Made by a program: the position numbers and the translations under genes | The notes under the pieces: model-generated | Told to the model about the DNA's origin: nothing | Databases searched by the model: none | The model's input: only the letters and a program-made list of their open reading frames with translations | DNA from: Acinetobacter sp. NIPH 298 | GTDB taxonomy: Bacteria; Pseudomonadota; Gammaproteobacteria; Pseudomonadales; Moraxellaceae | DNA: 64,000 nucleotides | Direction: 5' to 3' | Assembly (NCBI RefSeq): GCF_000369505.1 | Contig: NZ_KB850055.1 | Location: forward strand, 1 to 64,000 | Part shown: positions 10,959-19,274 of the stretch, one piece after another | Layout: every line of letters starts with the position of its first letter | How positions within the stretch are numbered: position 1 is the stretch's first letter

Positions 10959-11837
10959 ATGAGTTATCAATCAATTTTTAGAACCGATGCATTTGCCGAT
11001 AAAGTGATTATCGTTACAGGCGGTGGTTCTGGTATTGGCCGCTGTACGGCACACGAGCTGGCATCTTTGGGTGCGCAAGTCGTGATCACAGGGCGCAAAA
11101 TTGAAAAGCTGGAAAAAGTTAGCCAAGAAATCATAGAGGACGGTGGCAAAGTCCATTTCATCGTTTGCGATAACCGTGATGAAGAACAAGTCAAAAGTAT
11201 GATTGCTGAAGTCATTGAAAAATTTGGCAAGCTCGATGGTTTAGTAAATAACGCTGGTGGTCAGTTTCCTTCTGCACTCGAAAATATTTCTGCCAATGGC
11301 TTTGATGCTGTGGTCCGTAACAATCTGCACTCTACATTCTATTTAATGCGTGAAGCTTATAATCAATGGATGGCAAAGCATGGTGGCAGTATCGTCAACA
11401 TGACCGCAGATATGTGGGGCGGTATGCCGGGTATGGGGCATTCAGGAGCGGCTCGTTCAGGGGTAGATAACCTAACCAAAACGGCTTCGGTGGAATGGGG
11501 TAAATCAGGCGTACGTGTTAATGCAGTTGCACCAGGTTGGATTATTTCCTCTGGTATGGATAACTACAGCGGTGACTTTGCCAAAGTCATTATTCCAAGT
11601 TTGGCAAGCAACGTTCCTTTAAAACGTATGGGGACGGAATCTGAAATTTCTTCAGCGATTTGTTATTTACTTTCTGATGCAGCGGCTTTTGTTTCAGGCG
11701 TGACTTTACGTATTGACGGTGCAGCATCACAAGGTACGCGCATGTACCCATTGGCGGATGCCACCAACAATGAAGCATTTAATGGTTTCCACCGTGCATT
11801 TATTCCAGATATTTTTAAAAATACAGATGGAGAATAA
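10959..11837 (+). CDS. atuB: Short-chain dehydrogenase/reductase, probable AtuB
   Basis: A 292-residue NAD(P)-dependent oxidoreductase of the SDR family. Cofactor motif TGGGSGIGR (about 20-28), NNAGG at about 97, and the catalytic region with SGAARSGVDNLTKTAS; note that the usual YxxxK appears as A-A-R-S-G, i.e. the catalytic Tyr is not where expected, a trait of the 2,4-dienoyl-CoA-reductase-like branch. It lies between atuA and atuC with a 20-base gap and abuts atuC. Position matches atuB of Pseudomonas, where a role in oxidation of citronellol/geraniol intermediates is assumed. The precise reaction is not established. Confidence 0.75.
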   Translation: MSYQSIFRTDAFADKVIIVTGGGSGIGRCTAHELASLGAQVVITGRKIEKLEKVSQEIIEDGGKVHFIVCDNRDEEQVKSMIAEVIEKFGKLDGLVNNAGGQFPSALENISANGFDAVVRNNLHSTFYLMREAYNQWMAKHGGSIVNMTADMWGGMPGMGHSGAARSGVDNLTKTASVEWGKSGVRVNAVAPGWIISSGMDNYSGDFAKVIIPSLASNVPLKRMGTESEISSAICYLLSDAAAFVSGVTLRIDGAASQGTRMYPLADATNNEAFNGFHRAFIPDIFKNTDGE

Positions 11838-13454
11838 ATGATGACTATTCTTCAATCTGAAATCGCTGTAGGTAGTGAGCAATACGAGCAAAACCGTGAA
11901 GCGTTATTAAGTCAGCTTGCAGAAGTTCGTGCTGTACAGCAAAAAAGCATTGATAAATCCTATGCTGCAAAACCGAAGTTTGACAAGAAAGGCAAAATCT
12001 TACCGCATGAACGTATACGTTTATTGCTTGATGCTGATTCACCATTTGTCGAGCTGTGTGGCTTAGTCGGCTACAACATGCATGATGATAAAGATGGTTC
12101 TGAAGCAGGTGGTGGCATCATTGCTGGGATCGGCTTTGTGAGTGGTGTCCGCGCTTTAGTCTCTGCCAGTAATAGTGCCATCAAAGGCGGCACCATGTCA
12201 CCGATGGGTGTTCAGAAAACCTTACGTTTGCAAAAAATCGCGCTTGAACAAAAGTTACCGATGGTGACTTTGACTGAAAGTGGTGGGGCAAACTTAAATT
12301 ATGCCGCAGAAGTATTTACCTATGGTGGAATGACTTTTGCCAATCAAGCTCGATTATCTGCAACAGGCATTCCGCAAGTCGCAGTCGTACATGGCAATGC
12401 AACCGCAGGTGGTGCATATCAACCAGGTCTATCTGACTATGTGATCGCGGTGCGCAAACAAACTGAAATGTTGTTGGCAGGTCCACCTCTGTTACTGGCT
12501 GCAACAGGTGAAGTGGCAACTGCCGAAGAACTGGGTGGTGCAGAAATGCATACCCAAGTGTCAGGGGTAGCGGAGTATCTTGCTGAAAATGATGCCGATG
12601 GTATTCGTTTGGCACGAGAAATTTTTGAGCATTTGAACTGGAAAGAACAAACCACACGTCTTAGTCAAGAATACAAAGAACCTCGTTATTCAGCAGAAGA
12701 GCTATTAGGCATCATCCCGCAAGACCCAAAACAACCTTTCGATATGAAAGAGATTGTGGCTCGCATTATTGATGATTCGGATTTTCTGGAGTTTAAACAG
12801 GAATACGATGCCTTAACGGTATGTGGCTGGGCAAAAATGGGTGGGGTGCATATTGGTATCATTACCAATAATGGTCCGATTACACCACAAGGTGCAGTCA
12901 AAGCGGCACAGTTTATTCATCTCTGTGAGCAGACCCAACGTCCGCTTTTATTTTTGCATAACACTACAGGTTTTATGGTTGGAACAGATGCGGAACAGAA
13001 CGGCATCATTAAGCATGGTTCCAAGTTGATTCAGGCCGTTGCCAATGCCACTGTGCCTAAAATTTCGATCATTGTTGCTGGCTCTTATGGTGCAGGTAAC
13101 TATGCAATGTGCGGACGCAGTCTTTCACCGAGCTTTATTTTTGCGTGGCCAAACTCACATGTCGCGGTCATGGGATCGGCACAGGCCGGCAAGGTGCTGC
13201 GTATCGTTGCTGAGGGTAAGCAAAAAGCTTCTGGCATGGAACCAAATCCACAAATGTTAGATTTTCTTGAGCAAAGTACTGCCATGAAACTTGAGCAGCA
13301 GTCGACTGCCTTATTCAACACTGCAATGCTGCATGATGATGGCATTATCGATCCAAGAGATACGCGCAAGGTCCTGATCTTCCTATTACAAACTATATAT
13401 GAAGCACAACAACGTGAGTTGAATCCAACTCGATTTGGTGTGTCGAGATTTTAA
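11838..13454 (+). CDS. atuC: Geranyl-CoA carboxylase beta (carboxyltransferase) subunit
   Basis: A 538-residue carboxyltransferase that moves CO2 from carboxybiotin to the gamma-carbon of a 3-methyl-2-enoyl-CoA. N-terminal half: KILPHERIRLLLD, GGGIIAGIGFVSG, ESGGANLNYAAEVF, GNATAGGAYQPGLSDY; C-terminal half: GSYGAGNYAMCGR and VAVMGSAQAGKVL. In methylcrotonyl-CoA carboxylase a bulky Phe sits in the loop before FFNQ, whereas geranyl-CoA carboxylase has Gly there; here the segment is YGGMTFANQ with Gly163-Gly164 and a shortened loop, favouring the larger geranyl-type substrate. It starts directly after the atuB stop. No hydroxymethylglutaryl-CoA lyase is nearby, which also argues against the leucine pathway. 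Confidence 0.87.
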   Translation: MMTILQSEIAVGSEQYEQNREALLSQLAEVRAVQQKSIDKSYAAKPKFDKKGKILPHERIRLLLDADSPFVELCGLVGYNMHDDKDGSEAGGGIIAGIGFVSGVRALVSASNSAIKGGTMSPMGVQKTLRLQKIALEQKLPMVTLTESGGANLNYAAEVFTYGGMTFANQARLSATGIPQVAVVHGNATAGGAYQPGLSDYVIAVRKQTEMLLAGPPLLLAATGEVATAEELGGAEMHTQVSGVAEYLAENDADGIRLAREIFEHLNWKEQTTRLSQEYKEPRYSAEELLGIIPQDPKQPFDMKEIVARIIDDSDFLEFKQEYDALTVCGWAKMGGVHIGIITNNGPITPQGAVKAAQFIHLCEQTQRPLLFLHNTTGFMVGTDAEQNGIIKHGSKLIQAVANATVPKISIIVAGSYGAGNYAMCGRSLSPSFIFAWPNSHVAVMGSAQAGKVLRIVAEGKQKASGMEPNPQMLDFLEQSTAMKLEQQSTALFNTAMLHDDGIIDPRDTRKVLIFLLQTIYEAQQRELNPTRFGVSRF

Positions 13455-13461
13455 GAAATCT

Positions 13462-13543
13462 CTCCTGAGGAACATCGTTCCGTAAGCCTCTTTAATAAAG
13501 AGGGGAACTCCTCCCTTTGAAAAGGGAGGTTGGGAGGGATTTA
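13462..13543. repeat. Triple-hairpin intergenic repeat between atuC and atuD
   Basis: Three consecutive hairpins: GGAAC-ATC-GTTCC (13469-13481), CCTCTTT-AAT-AAAGAGG (13487-13503) and CCTCCCTTTGAAAAGGGAGG (13510-13529), the last followed by TTGGGAGGG. This is the look of a dispersed REP-like element. It lies inside the atu operon and may reduce readthrough or stabilise the upstream message. Copy number elsewhere cannot be checked here. Confidence 0.6.
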
Positions 13544-13570
13544 TGAATATTAAATTTAAGGAAAAAAACA

Positions 13571-14731
13571 ATGAAATTTACCGCAGAGCATGATGCCTTA
13601 CGCCGCACTACACGCCAGTTTGTAGAAAATGAATTGAATCCATTTATTCCAGAGTGGGAGGAAGCAGGACGTTTTCCAATTCATGATGTGTTTAAAAAAA
13701 TGGGGAATTTGGGTTTATTAGGCATTTGTAAACCTGAAGAAAATGGCGGTTTGGGCTTAGATTATTCTTATAACCTTGTGGTGGCAGAAGAGTTAGGGCG
13801 TGCAGCATGTGGCGGTGTGCCGCTTGCGATTGGTGTGCAAACTGATATGGCAACGCCTGCGCTTGCTCGCTTTGGTAGTAAAGAACTCCGAGATGAATTT
13901 CTCAATCCAGCCATTTTGGGGGAGTATGTCGCCGCGATTGCTGTTTCAGAAGTACATGCGGGTTCTGATGTTGCCGCGATTAAAACCACAGCCAAAAAAG
14001 ATGGTGATGACTATGTGATCAATGGCAGCAAGATGTGGATCACTAACTCGCTTCAAGCGGATTTCTTTTGTCTACTTGCCAACACATCTGATGACAAACC
14101 ACATGTCAACAAATCGATGATCATTGTACCAGCCAAGACCGCAGGGATCAGTTTTTCAGAGCCGCTCAATAAGTTGGGAATGCGTTCGACCACAACCGCC
14201 CAAGTTTATTTTGACAATGTGCGCGTACCGCAACGTAATCTCGTTGGTGCGGAAGGCATGGGCTTTATGATGCAAATGATGCAGTTCCAAGAAGAGCGTA
14301 TGTGGGCATGTGCCAATGCGGTCGGTGGTATGGAAAAAGTGATTCAGCAAACCATTGATTATGCGAAAGAGCGGACGACATTTGGTCAGCCATTGATTAA
14401 TAATCAATATGTGCATTTTCGTTTTGCAGAGCTGATGACTGAAGTTGAAGCATTGCGAGCACTGACGAATCAAGCCTGTGAACAACATATTGCAGGGGAA
14501 AATGTCACCATGTTGGCATCAATGGCAAAACTCAAAGCAGGGCGTTTAAGTCGTGAAGTGGCAGATAGCTGCCTGCAATATTGGGGGGGGAATGGTTTCA
14601 TGTGGGATAACCCAGCATCGCAATTGTTCCGTGATGGGCGTTTAGGCTCGATTGGTGGTGGTGCGGATGAGATTATGCTCGGGATCATTTGTAAGCTGAT
14701 GGATATCTTGCCGAAGAAACAGAAAAACTAG
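13571..14731 (+). CDS. atuD: Citronellyl-CoA dehydrogenase (acyl-CoA dehydrogenase)
   Basis: A 386-residue FAD-dependent acyl-CoA dehydrogenase, assigned as AtuD by position between the carboxylase beta subunit and the hydratase. Family motifs: AAIAVSEVHAGSDVAAIKT (about 117-135), NKLGMRSTTTAQVYFDNVRV and the C-terminal YWGGNGFMWDNPASQLFRDG. As in the tandem pair at 4964-7347, the MCAD catalytic position is Gly (IGGGADEIM) and a Glu occurs on helix G (QFQEERMW). In Pseudomonas AtuD oxidises citronellyl-CoA to geranyl-CoA, the substrate of AtuC/AtuF. It is clearly more distant from the tandem pair than those are from each other. Confidence 0.83.
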   Translation: MKFTAEHDALRRTTRQFVENELNPFIPEWEEAGRFPIHDVFKKMGNLGLLGICKPEENGGLGLDYSYNLVVAEELGRAACGGVPLAIGVQTDMATPALARFGSKELRDEFLNPAILGEYVAAIAVSEVHAGSDVAAIKTTAKKDGDDYVINGSKMWITNSLQADFFCLLANTSDDKPHVNKSMIIVPAKTAGISFSEPLNKLGMRSTTTAQVYFDNVRVPQRNLVGAEGMGFMMQMMQFQEERMWACANAVGGMEKVIQQTIDYAKERTTFGQPLINNQYVHFRFAELMTEVEALRALTNQACEQHIAGENVTMLASMAKLKAGRLSREVADSCLQYWGGNGFMWDNPASQLFRDGRLGSIGGGADEIMLGIICKLMDILPKKQKN

Positions 14732-14845
14732 CTACGTTGCTCTTGCTGCGTTAAAAATTGGCTCAAAATACTCAAATATATTGAATATTCTTCGCTTTTT
14801 CGCCAATTTTATGCCTTGCAATAGCTGCCTCGCTATACGTTTTTC
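14732..14845. repeat. Imperfect inverted-repeat element between atuD and atuE
   Basis: Arms GCGTTAAAAATTGGC (near 14747) and GCCAATTTTATGC (near 14800), extended outward by weaker complementarity (CTACGTTGCTCTTGCTG against AGCTGCCTCGCTATACG). It fills most of the gap. It has the look of a dispersed non-coding element rather than a gene; I saw no open frame in it worth calling. Confidence 0.55.
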
Positions 14846-14877
14846 TTATTTGATCTGGGTATTTAGGGATTATAAAA

Positions 14878-15690
14878 ATGCTAAATAATTTACAAGTGGA
14901 TGACAGCATTCAACTTGAACAAGAAGGCAGTATTTTAACGCTTTGGTTGAATCGTCCTGAGAGCCGTAATGCCATGAGTTTAAATATGGTCAATGCCATT
15001 CAACAGGTCTTTGCGCATATCTCTGATGATGCTTCGATTCGCGCCGTGATTCTGCGCGGTAAAGGCGGTCACTTCTGTGCAGGAGGTGACATTAAGGATA
15101 TGGCAGCACTTCGTGCAGAAGCTGCCAATGCAGGTAGCTTGCAGCCTTATGTTGATTTTAATCGCCGCTTTGGTGCCATGATTGAATATGTGGATCAAGC
15201 ACCGCAAACTGTGGTGGTCGTGCTTGAGGGTGCAATATTGGGCGGTGGTTTTGGTTTGGCTTGTGTCTCTGATATTGCGATTAGCCGTAATGATGCCCAA
15301 TTTGGTTTGCCTGAAACAGGGCTAGGCATTTTACCTGCGCAAATCGCGCCTTTTGTGGTGAAACGTATTGGTCTGACTCAAGCGCGTCGTTTGGCATTGT
15401 TGGGTTTACGTTTTAATGGTGAGGCCGCATTAACGTACGGGGTGGTGCATCAGGTCGCTCAAGATGATGCCGAGCTAGAACAACAGCTTGCTGAAACGAT
15501 CCAACTGATTAAGCGTGCTGCACCATTGGCCTCTCGCGCTACTAAAGCCTTATTACATCGCACGTTAAATGAACCTTTAACTGTACTTTTGGATGATGCT
15601 GCACAGCAGTTTGCACAAGCGGTCGGTGGTGCAGAGGGCCAAGAGGGCACGATGGCATTTATTCAAAAACGTTTGCCAAATTGGACGTGA
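14878..15690 (+). CDS. atuE: Isohexenylglutaconyl-CoA hydratase (crotonase family)
   Basis: A 270-residue enoyl-CoA hydratase/isomerase family protein. Seen: LWLNRPESRNAMS near the N-terminus, the first oxyanion-hole segment GGHFCAGGDIKDMA (about 63-76), and the second GAILGGGFGLACVSDIAIS (about 117-135). Family members hydrate 2-enoyl-CoAs; between atuD and atuF the expected substrate is isohexenylglutaconyl-CoA, the product of geranyl-CoA carboxylation. The catalytic glutamates were not assigned with certainty. The start ATG follows AGGGATTATAAAA, a plausible RBS. Confidence 0.82.
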   Translation: MLNNLQVDDSIQLEQEGSILTLWLNRPESRNAMSLNMVNAIQQVFAHISDDASIRAVILRGKGGHFCAGGDIKDMAALRAEAANAGSLQPYVDFNRRFGAMIEYVDQAPQTVVVVLEGAILGGGFGLACVSDIAISRNDAQFGLPETGLGILPAQIAPFVVKRIGLTQARRLALLGLRFNGEAALTYGVVHQVAQDDAELEQQLAETIQLIKRAAPLASRATKALLHRTLNEPLTVLLDDAAQQFAQAVGGAEGQEGTMAFIQKRLPNWT

Positions 15691-15691
15691 A

Positions 15692-15723
15692 CAGTGAAAT
15701 AGCAAAGCATCGCTTTGCCACTG
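15692..15723. repeat. Hairpin between atuE and atuF
   Basis: CAGTG-(6 nt)-GCAAAGC-ATC-GCTTTGC-CACTG: nested inverted repeats that would fold into a strong stem immediately after the atuE stop. No T run follows, so it is unlikely to be a full terminator; mRNA stabilisation or a repeat remnant is more likely. Confidence 0.55.
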
Positions 15724-15757
15724 TGCAAGCGAAAAGCTATGCTTTGAGGAACATAAA

Positions 15758-17704
15758 ATGAAATTTTCAAAAGTATTAGTGGCCAACCGTGGCGAAATTG
15801 CGGTGCGCGTGATGGAAACGGCCAAAGCAATGGGCTATCAAACCGTTGCTGTATATTCCGATGCTGACGCCAATGCCCGACATGTTCAGGTTGCAGACGA
15901 AGCTGTGTATATCGGTGCATCTAAAGTTTCAGAATCTTATCTGTCGATTGCCAATATTATTGAAGCGTGCCAAAAGACAGGTGCTGATGCGGTCCATCCA
16001 GGATATGGTTTTTTGTCAGAAAATACTGACTTTGCACAAGCCTGCAGTGATCATGGTATTACCTTTATTGGTCCGAATGCCGCAGCAATTCATTTGATGG
16101 GCAGTAAGCGTTTATCCAAAATTGCCATGATTGAGGCTGGTGTGCCGTGTGTACCGGGTTATGAAGGTGACCAACAGGATATTGAATACCTTGCTGAACA
16201 GGCAGAAAAAATCGGTTTCCCTTTAATGGTGAAAGCATCGGCTGGTGGTGGTGGGCGCGGTATGCGTTTGGTACACCAAGCTGTTGACGTATTGGAAGCT
16301 TTGAAAACTGCACGTTCTGAAGCTGAAAATGCTTTTGGTTCAGGTGAGCTGATTATTGAAAAAGCAGTCATCGCACCTCGCCATGTTGAGATACAAGTGT
16401 TTGGGGATACGCATGGTCATTATGTGTATTTGTTCGAACGTGATTGTTCGATTCAACGTCGTCATCAAAAGGTGGTTGAAGAAGCACCTTGTCCAGTTAT
16501 GACCCCTGAATTACGCCAAAAAATGGGTGAGGCTGCGGTAGCTGCGGCCAAAGCTTGTGATTACATCGGTGCGGGTACGGTAGAGTTTCTACTTGATCAA
16601 TCAGGCGAGTTTTATTTCTTGGAAATGAACACGCGTTTGCAAGTTGAACACCCCGTGACAGAAATGATTACTGGGCTTGATTTGGTTGAATGGCAATTAC
16701 GAGTCGCCAATGGTGAAACTTTACCATTACAGCAACATGAACTGACCTTAAATGGTCATGCGATCGAAGTACGTTTGTATGCCGAAGATCCGCGTCAGGA
16801 TTTTTTACCACAAACAGGTAGGGTGTTACGTTGGCAACCAGCGCAGTTGCCAAATGTCCGTATCGATCATGGCATGTTGGAACAAGGTGAAATTAGCCCA
16901 TTTTATGACCCGATGGTGGCTAAAGTGATTGCCTATGGCAAAACACGTCAGGATGCGATTCGCCTGCTGGCGAGAGCGGTCGATGATTGCGTACTTTTGG
17001 GTGTAAATAGTAATAAACAATTCCTGTCTAGTTTGTTGCGTCATCCGATTATTGTCGCAGGCGATACCAATACCGCTTTTATCCAACAGCACTTTCAGGA
17101 TGATGTCAGTCTGCATCAACAAGTGTTAGAAGTTGAAACTTTGGCTGTTGCTGCCGCATTATTTACTCAACAAGATCAGTCCAATCAAGCGTGGCAAACC
17201 GGCGTTTCAGTTCCGTTCCCATTAAGATTGAAATATGCCGACCAGCAACTATTGTTGCATGTTCAGTCAAATCATCATCAAGTCACGGTTCAATTATGCG
17301 ATCAACATGCTACGGTTGATGTAGTCGAGATCGTTGATGGGACAATTATCTATCAAGCCAATGGGATACGCCGTAAGCTGAATTATGTTTTGGATCAGAA
17401 TCAACTGTATTTAGATGCAGGTAATGGCAATATTGTGATTGAAAATAGCACCTATGCCGCGCCTGAAGCCGCAGAGGTTATTGGTGATGGCAAAATCCGT
17501 GCACCTATGGATGGTGCAATCGTTAATCTTTTGGTCAATGTCGGTGATACGGTGAGCAAAGGACAGACCTTATTGGTGTTGGAAGCAATGAAGATTCAGC
17601 AACAAATCAAGTCTGATGTTGATGGGGTTGTTGATGAGTTAATTGGCCAAGTCGGACAACAAGTGAAAAAACGGCAATTACTTTTAAATGTTTCGATTGC
17701 CTAA
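15758..17704 (+). CDS. atuF: Geranyl-CoA carboxylase alpha (biotin carboxylase/biotin carrier) subunit
   Basis: A 648-residue biotin-dependent carboxylase alpha subunit. Order: biotin-carboxylase N-domain (VLVANRGEIAVRVMETAKAM at 7-26), ATP-grasp with KASAGGGGRGMRLV (about 158-171), the conserved EMNTRLQVEHPVTE segment (about 290-303), and a C-terminal biotinyl domain with EAMKI, the biotinylated residue being Lys612. It carboxylates its own biotin with ATP and bicarbonate and serves AtuC. Last gene of the operon, followed by a terminator. MCC alpha subunits look similar; the assignment leans on AtuC and AtuA. Confidence 0.87.
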   Translation: MKFSKVLVANRGEIAVRVMETAKAMGYQTVAVYSDADANARHVQVADEAVYIGASKVSESYLSIANIIEACQKTGADAVHPGYGFLSENTDFAQACSDHGITFIGPNAAAIHLMGSKRLSKIAMIEAGVPCVPGYEGDQQDIEYLAEQAEKIGFPLMVKASAGGGGRGMRLVHQAVDVLEALKTARSEAENAFGSGELIIEKAVIAPRHVEIQVFGDTHGHYVYLFERDCSIQRRHQKVVEEAPCPVMTPELRQKMGEAAVAAAKACDYIGAGTVEFLLDQSGEFYFLEMNTRLQVEHPVTEMITGLDLVEWQLRVANGETLPLQQHELTLNGHAIEVRLYAEDPRQDFLPQTGRVLRWQPAQLPNVRIDHGMLEQGEISPFYDPMVAKVIAYGKTRQDAIRLLARAVDDCVLLGVNSNKQFLSSLLRHPIIVAGDTNTAFIQQHFQDDVSLHQQVLEVETLAVAAALFTQQDQSNQAWQTGVSVPFPLRLKYADQQLLLHVQSNHHQVTVQLCDQHATVDVVEIVDGTIIYQANGIRRKLNYVLDQNQLYLDAGNGNIVIENSTYAAPEAAEVIGDGKIRAPMDGAIVNLLVNVGDTVSKGQTLLVLEAMKIQQQIKSDVDGVVDELIGQVGQQVKKRQLLLNVSIA

Positions 17705-17716
17705 TCCATGTTGAAT

Positions 17717-17747
17717 AAAAAGCTTGGTCAATCGACCTAGCTTTTTA
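17717..17747. terminator. Bidirectional terminator between atuF and the 17737 gene
   Basis: AAAAAGCTTGGTC-AAT-CGACCTAGCTTTTT: a 12-bp stem with one mismatch, with A and T tracts on either side. It serves two convergent genes and includes the stop codon of the minus-strand one. Confidence 0.8.
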
Positions 17748-18204
17748 ATAAGGCGAATACAGGTGCTAATGAGCTTGTACTATTTCCTTTTAATTCTTGT
17801 GTCGCAAATTCTGCTAAAGCTTGTTCATGTGCAAGTAAATATTTTAGAAAATCTTGGGTATCGGCTCCAGCATGTTGATTCATGCGTTCAAAGGTCGCCA
17901 TAAATGGTTTTGTGCCTTGTTTGAGTAAGCGCATGGCGAGTTTCCAAGGGAGCTTTGCCATTGCAATACCCGATGCTTTGGCCTGTAGTTTGACATGAGG
18001 TCGAATCGAGGCAGTTCTCCCTTGTTCTTTTAGAAACAGTTGGAGTTTTTGCAGTGTTTGGGTTTCCAGTTGCGCCAATATTTGCCATTTGTGTTGTTGA
18101 TCAACTGAACGCGAGTACTTGGCTGCATTGAGAAAAATCAATTCACCCAATATTTCCGATTCAAGTGCGGTGTTGAGATCTTGTTGATAATTTGGATAAG
18201 TCAT
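17737..18204 (-). CDS. Hypothetical all-helical protein, possibly ferritin-like
   Basis: A 155-residue protein from the internal ATG (MTYPNYQQDL); a longer frame reaches 18243, but its first 13 residues look less natural. It is predicted helical throughout. The pattern ESEILGELIFLNAAKYS (about 14-30) followed by ILAQLETQTLQKLQLFL (about 40-56) resembles the first two helices of ferritin-like proteins, and a last helix (KYLLAHEQALAEFATQEL) also carries acidic residues. I could not confirm a full set of iron ligands. No signal peptide. Function unknown; transcribed convergently to atuF. Confidence 0.6.
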   Translation of the reverse strand: MTYPNYQQDLNTALESEILGELIFLNAAKYSRSVDQQHKWQILAQLETQTLQKLQLFLKEQGRTASIRPHVKLQAKASGIAMAKLPWKLAMRLLKQGTKPFMATFERMNQHAGADTQDFLKYLLAHEQALAEFATQELKGNSTSSLAPVFALLKS

Positions 18205-18299
18205 TCCTTTGATTTCCATAAATAATGAAGCGCGATTGCGCAAGGTGAATGTTTGTTTGTGAATCAGTATAAGTAAAAAATCCCAGCGGTGAAATAGTG

Positions 18300-18322
18300 A
18301 CCATCCCGATCAATGGGATGGT
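18300..18322. repeat. Inverted repeat downstream of the chaperone-like gene
   Basis: ACCATCCC-GATCAAT-GGGATGGT, a perfect 8-bp stem just beyond the 3' end of the gene at 18330 (minus strand). There is no T run directly after it on the minus strand, so terminator function is uncertain. Confidence 0.45.
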
Positions 18323-18329
18323 ACTTATT

Positions 18330-19259
18330 TTATGGGAACATGCTTGATCTTAATGTTTCTAGGCGCTGTTGATACTGTTGCTGCCATTCGGCCTCTGAGA
18401 GCTGATTTTTCAACGGTTGCATGTCTTGTTGTAATTGTTGTAATGCTTGTTGGTATTGATTCACTTGTTGCTGTTGTTGTATTTCACGTTGATCTCGACG
18501 TTGAATGTCTTGTCGTTCCTGTTCCGTGAGATAACGTTGCTGCAAGATCTGTTTTAAACGTTCAGTCTCGGCAGAATTGTTGTGGTTTTGATTGAGTAAT
18601 TCAATGGATTGCTCATACAGTCCAATTTTGCTTTGTTGTTGAGTTGTATCTGGATATCGATGTTGCAATTCCTCGAAAGCTTTTAAACGTTGTTCTGCAT
18701 TCAGATTTCTATTTTGCTTAATCTCTGCATAAGCAAATTTGTAATCCGCATAATTACGCTCTTGCCCAAAACCAAGCATCGCTTCAGCCTTCCCCAGCGT
18801 TTGTTCTCTTAATTTCCATAACGCATTGAAACGTTCTTGCGGAGATAAAGAGGTTGAAAGCACTGTACTTTGCATGTGCTGTTCATATTGCGGCATACGT
18901 TTTAATAAATTTTCAACCAAATGCGCAAATTCTTGGTCAGGATAATCTGCCAATGCTTTTGCTAAAGCCGCATTACAGTCTTGTACATGACAATTCGCTT
19001 TAAAATCATTTAAAAATTGAGTGATATTTCCAGGTTGCTTCTGAAGCACCTGTAATTGTCTCAATAAGGATTCTTGAAAAAGCTCATCTGTGGTTTTATT
19101 CTGCATAGTTCCATCTGTCGAATGCATTGTTGAATCATCAGAGAATGGCATGGTTTGGCTTTGTTGGATTGCAGCGGAAGAGGCGTTGCTCTTCCAGACT
19201 ACAATTCCGACCAAGACCAGTAAAACAATAACGATTGTCAGTAATAGTCTTTTATTCAT
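18330..19259 (-). CDS. Lipase-chaperone-like (Lif-related) membrane-anchored protein
   Basis: A 309-residue protein with an N-terminal membrane anchor (LLLTIVIVLLVLVGIVVW, about 5-22), a low-complexity linker (to about 55), then a helical periplasmic domain. The segment SPQERFNALWKLREQTLG (about 144-161) with MLGFGQERNYADYKFAYAEI resembles lipase secretion chaperones, and the C-terminal Q-rich helix is typical as well. The family signature RxxFDY(F/C)LS, needed by true lipase chaperones, is not present; its place holds LNDFKANCHVQDCNAAL with a Cys pair. It is encoded 15 bases after the phosphodiesterase gene, so that enzyme, not a lipase, is the probable client (inference). Confidence 0.72.
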   Translation of the reverse strand: MNKRLLLTIVIVLLVLVGIVVWKSNASSAAIQQSQTMPFSDDSTMHSTDGTMQNKTTDELFQESLLRQLQVLQKQPGNITQFLNDFKANCHVQDCNAALAKALADYPDQEFAHLVENLLKRMPQYEQHMQSTVLSTSLSPQERFNALWKLREQTLGKAEAMLGFGQERNYADYKFAYAEIKQNRNLNAEQRLKAFEELQHRYPDTTQQQSKIGLYEQSIELLNQNHNNSAETERLKQILQQRYLTEQERQDIQRRDQREIQQQQQVNQYQQALQQLQQDMQPLKNQLSEAEWQQQYQQRLETLRSSMFP

Positions 19260-19274
19260 CCACAGTATTCCGTT

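Noticed and set aside
11838..17704. Methylcrotonyl-CoA carboxylase (liu, leucine degradation) instead of the atu cluster
   Set aside because: AtuA is present, the beta subunit has Gly163-Gly164 in the loop where MCC has a bulky Phe, and no HMG-CoA lyase gene is nearby. Not fully excluded without alignment.
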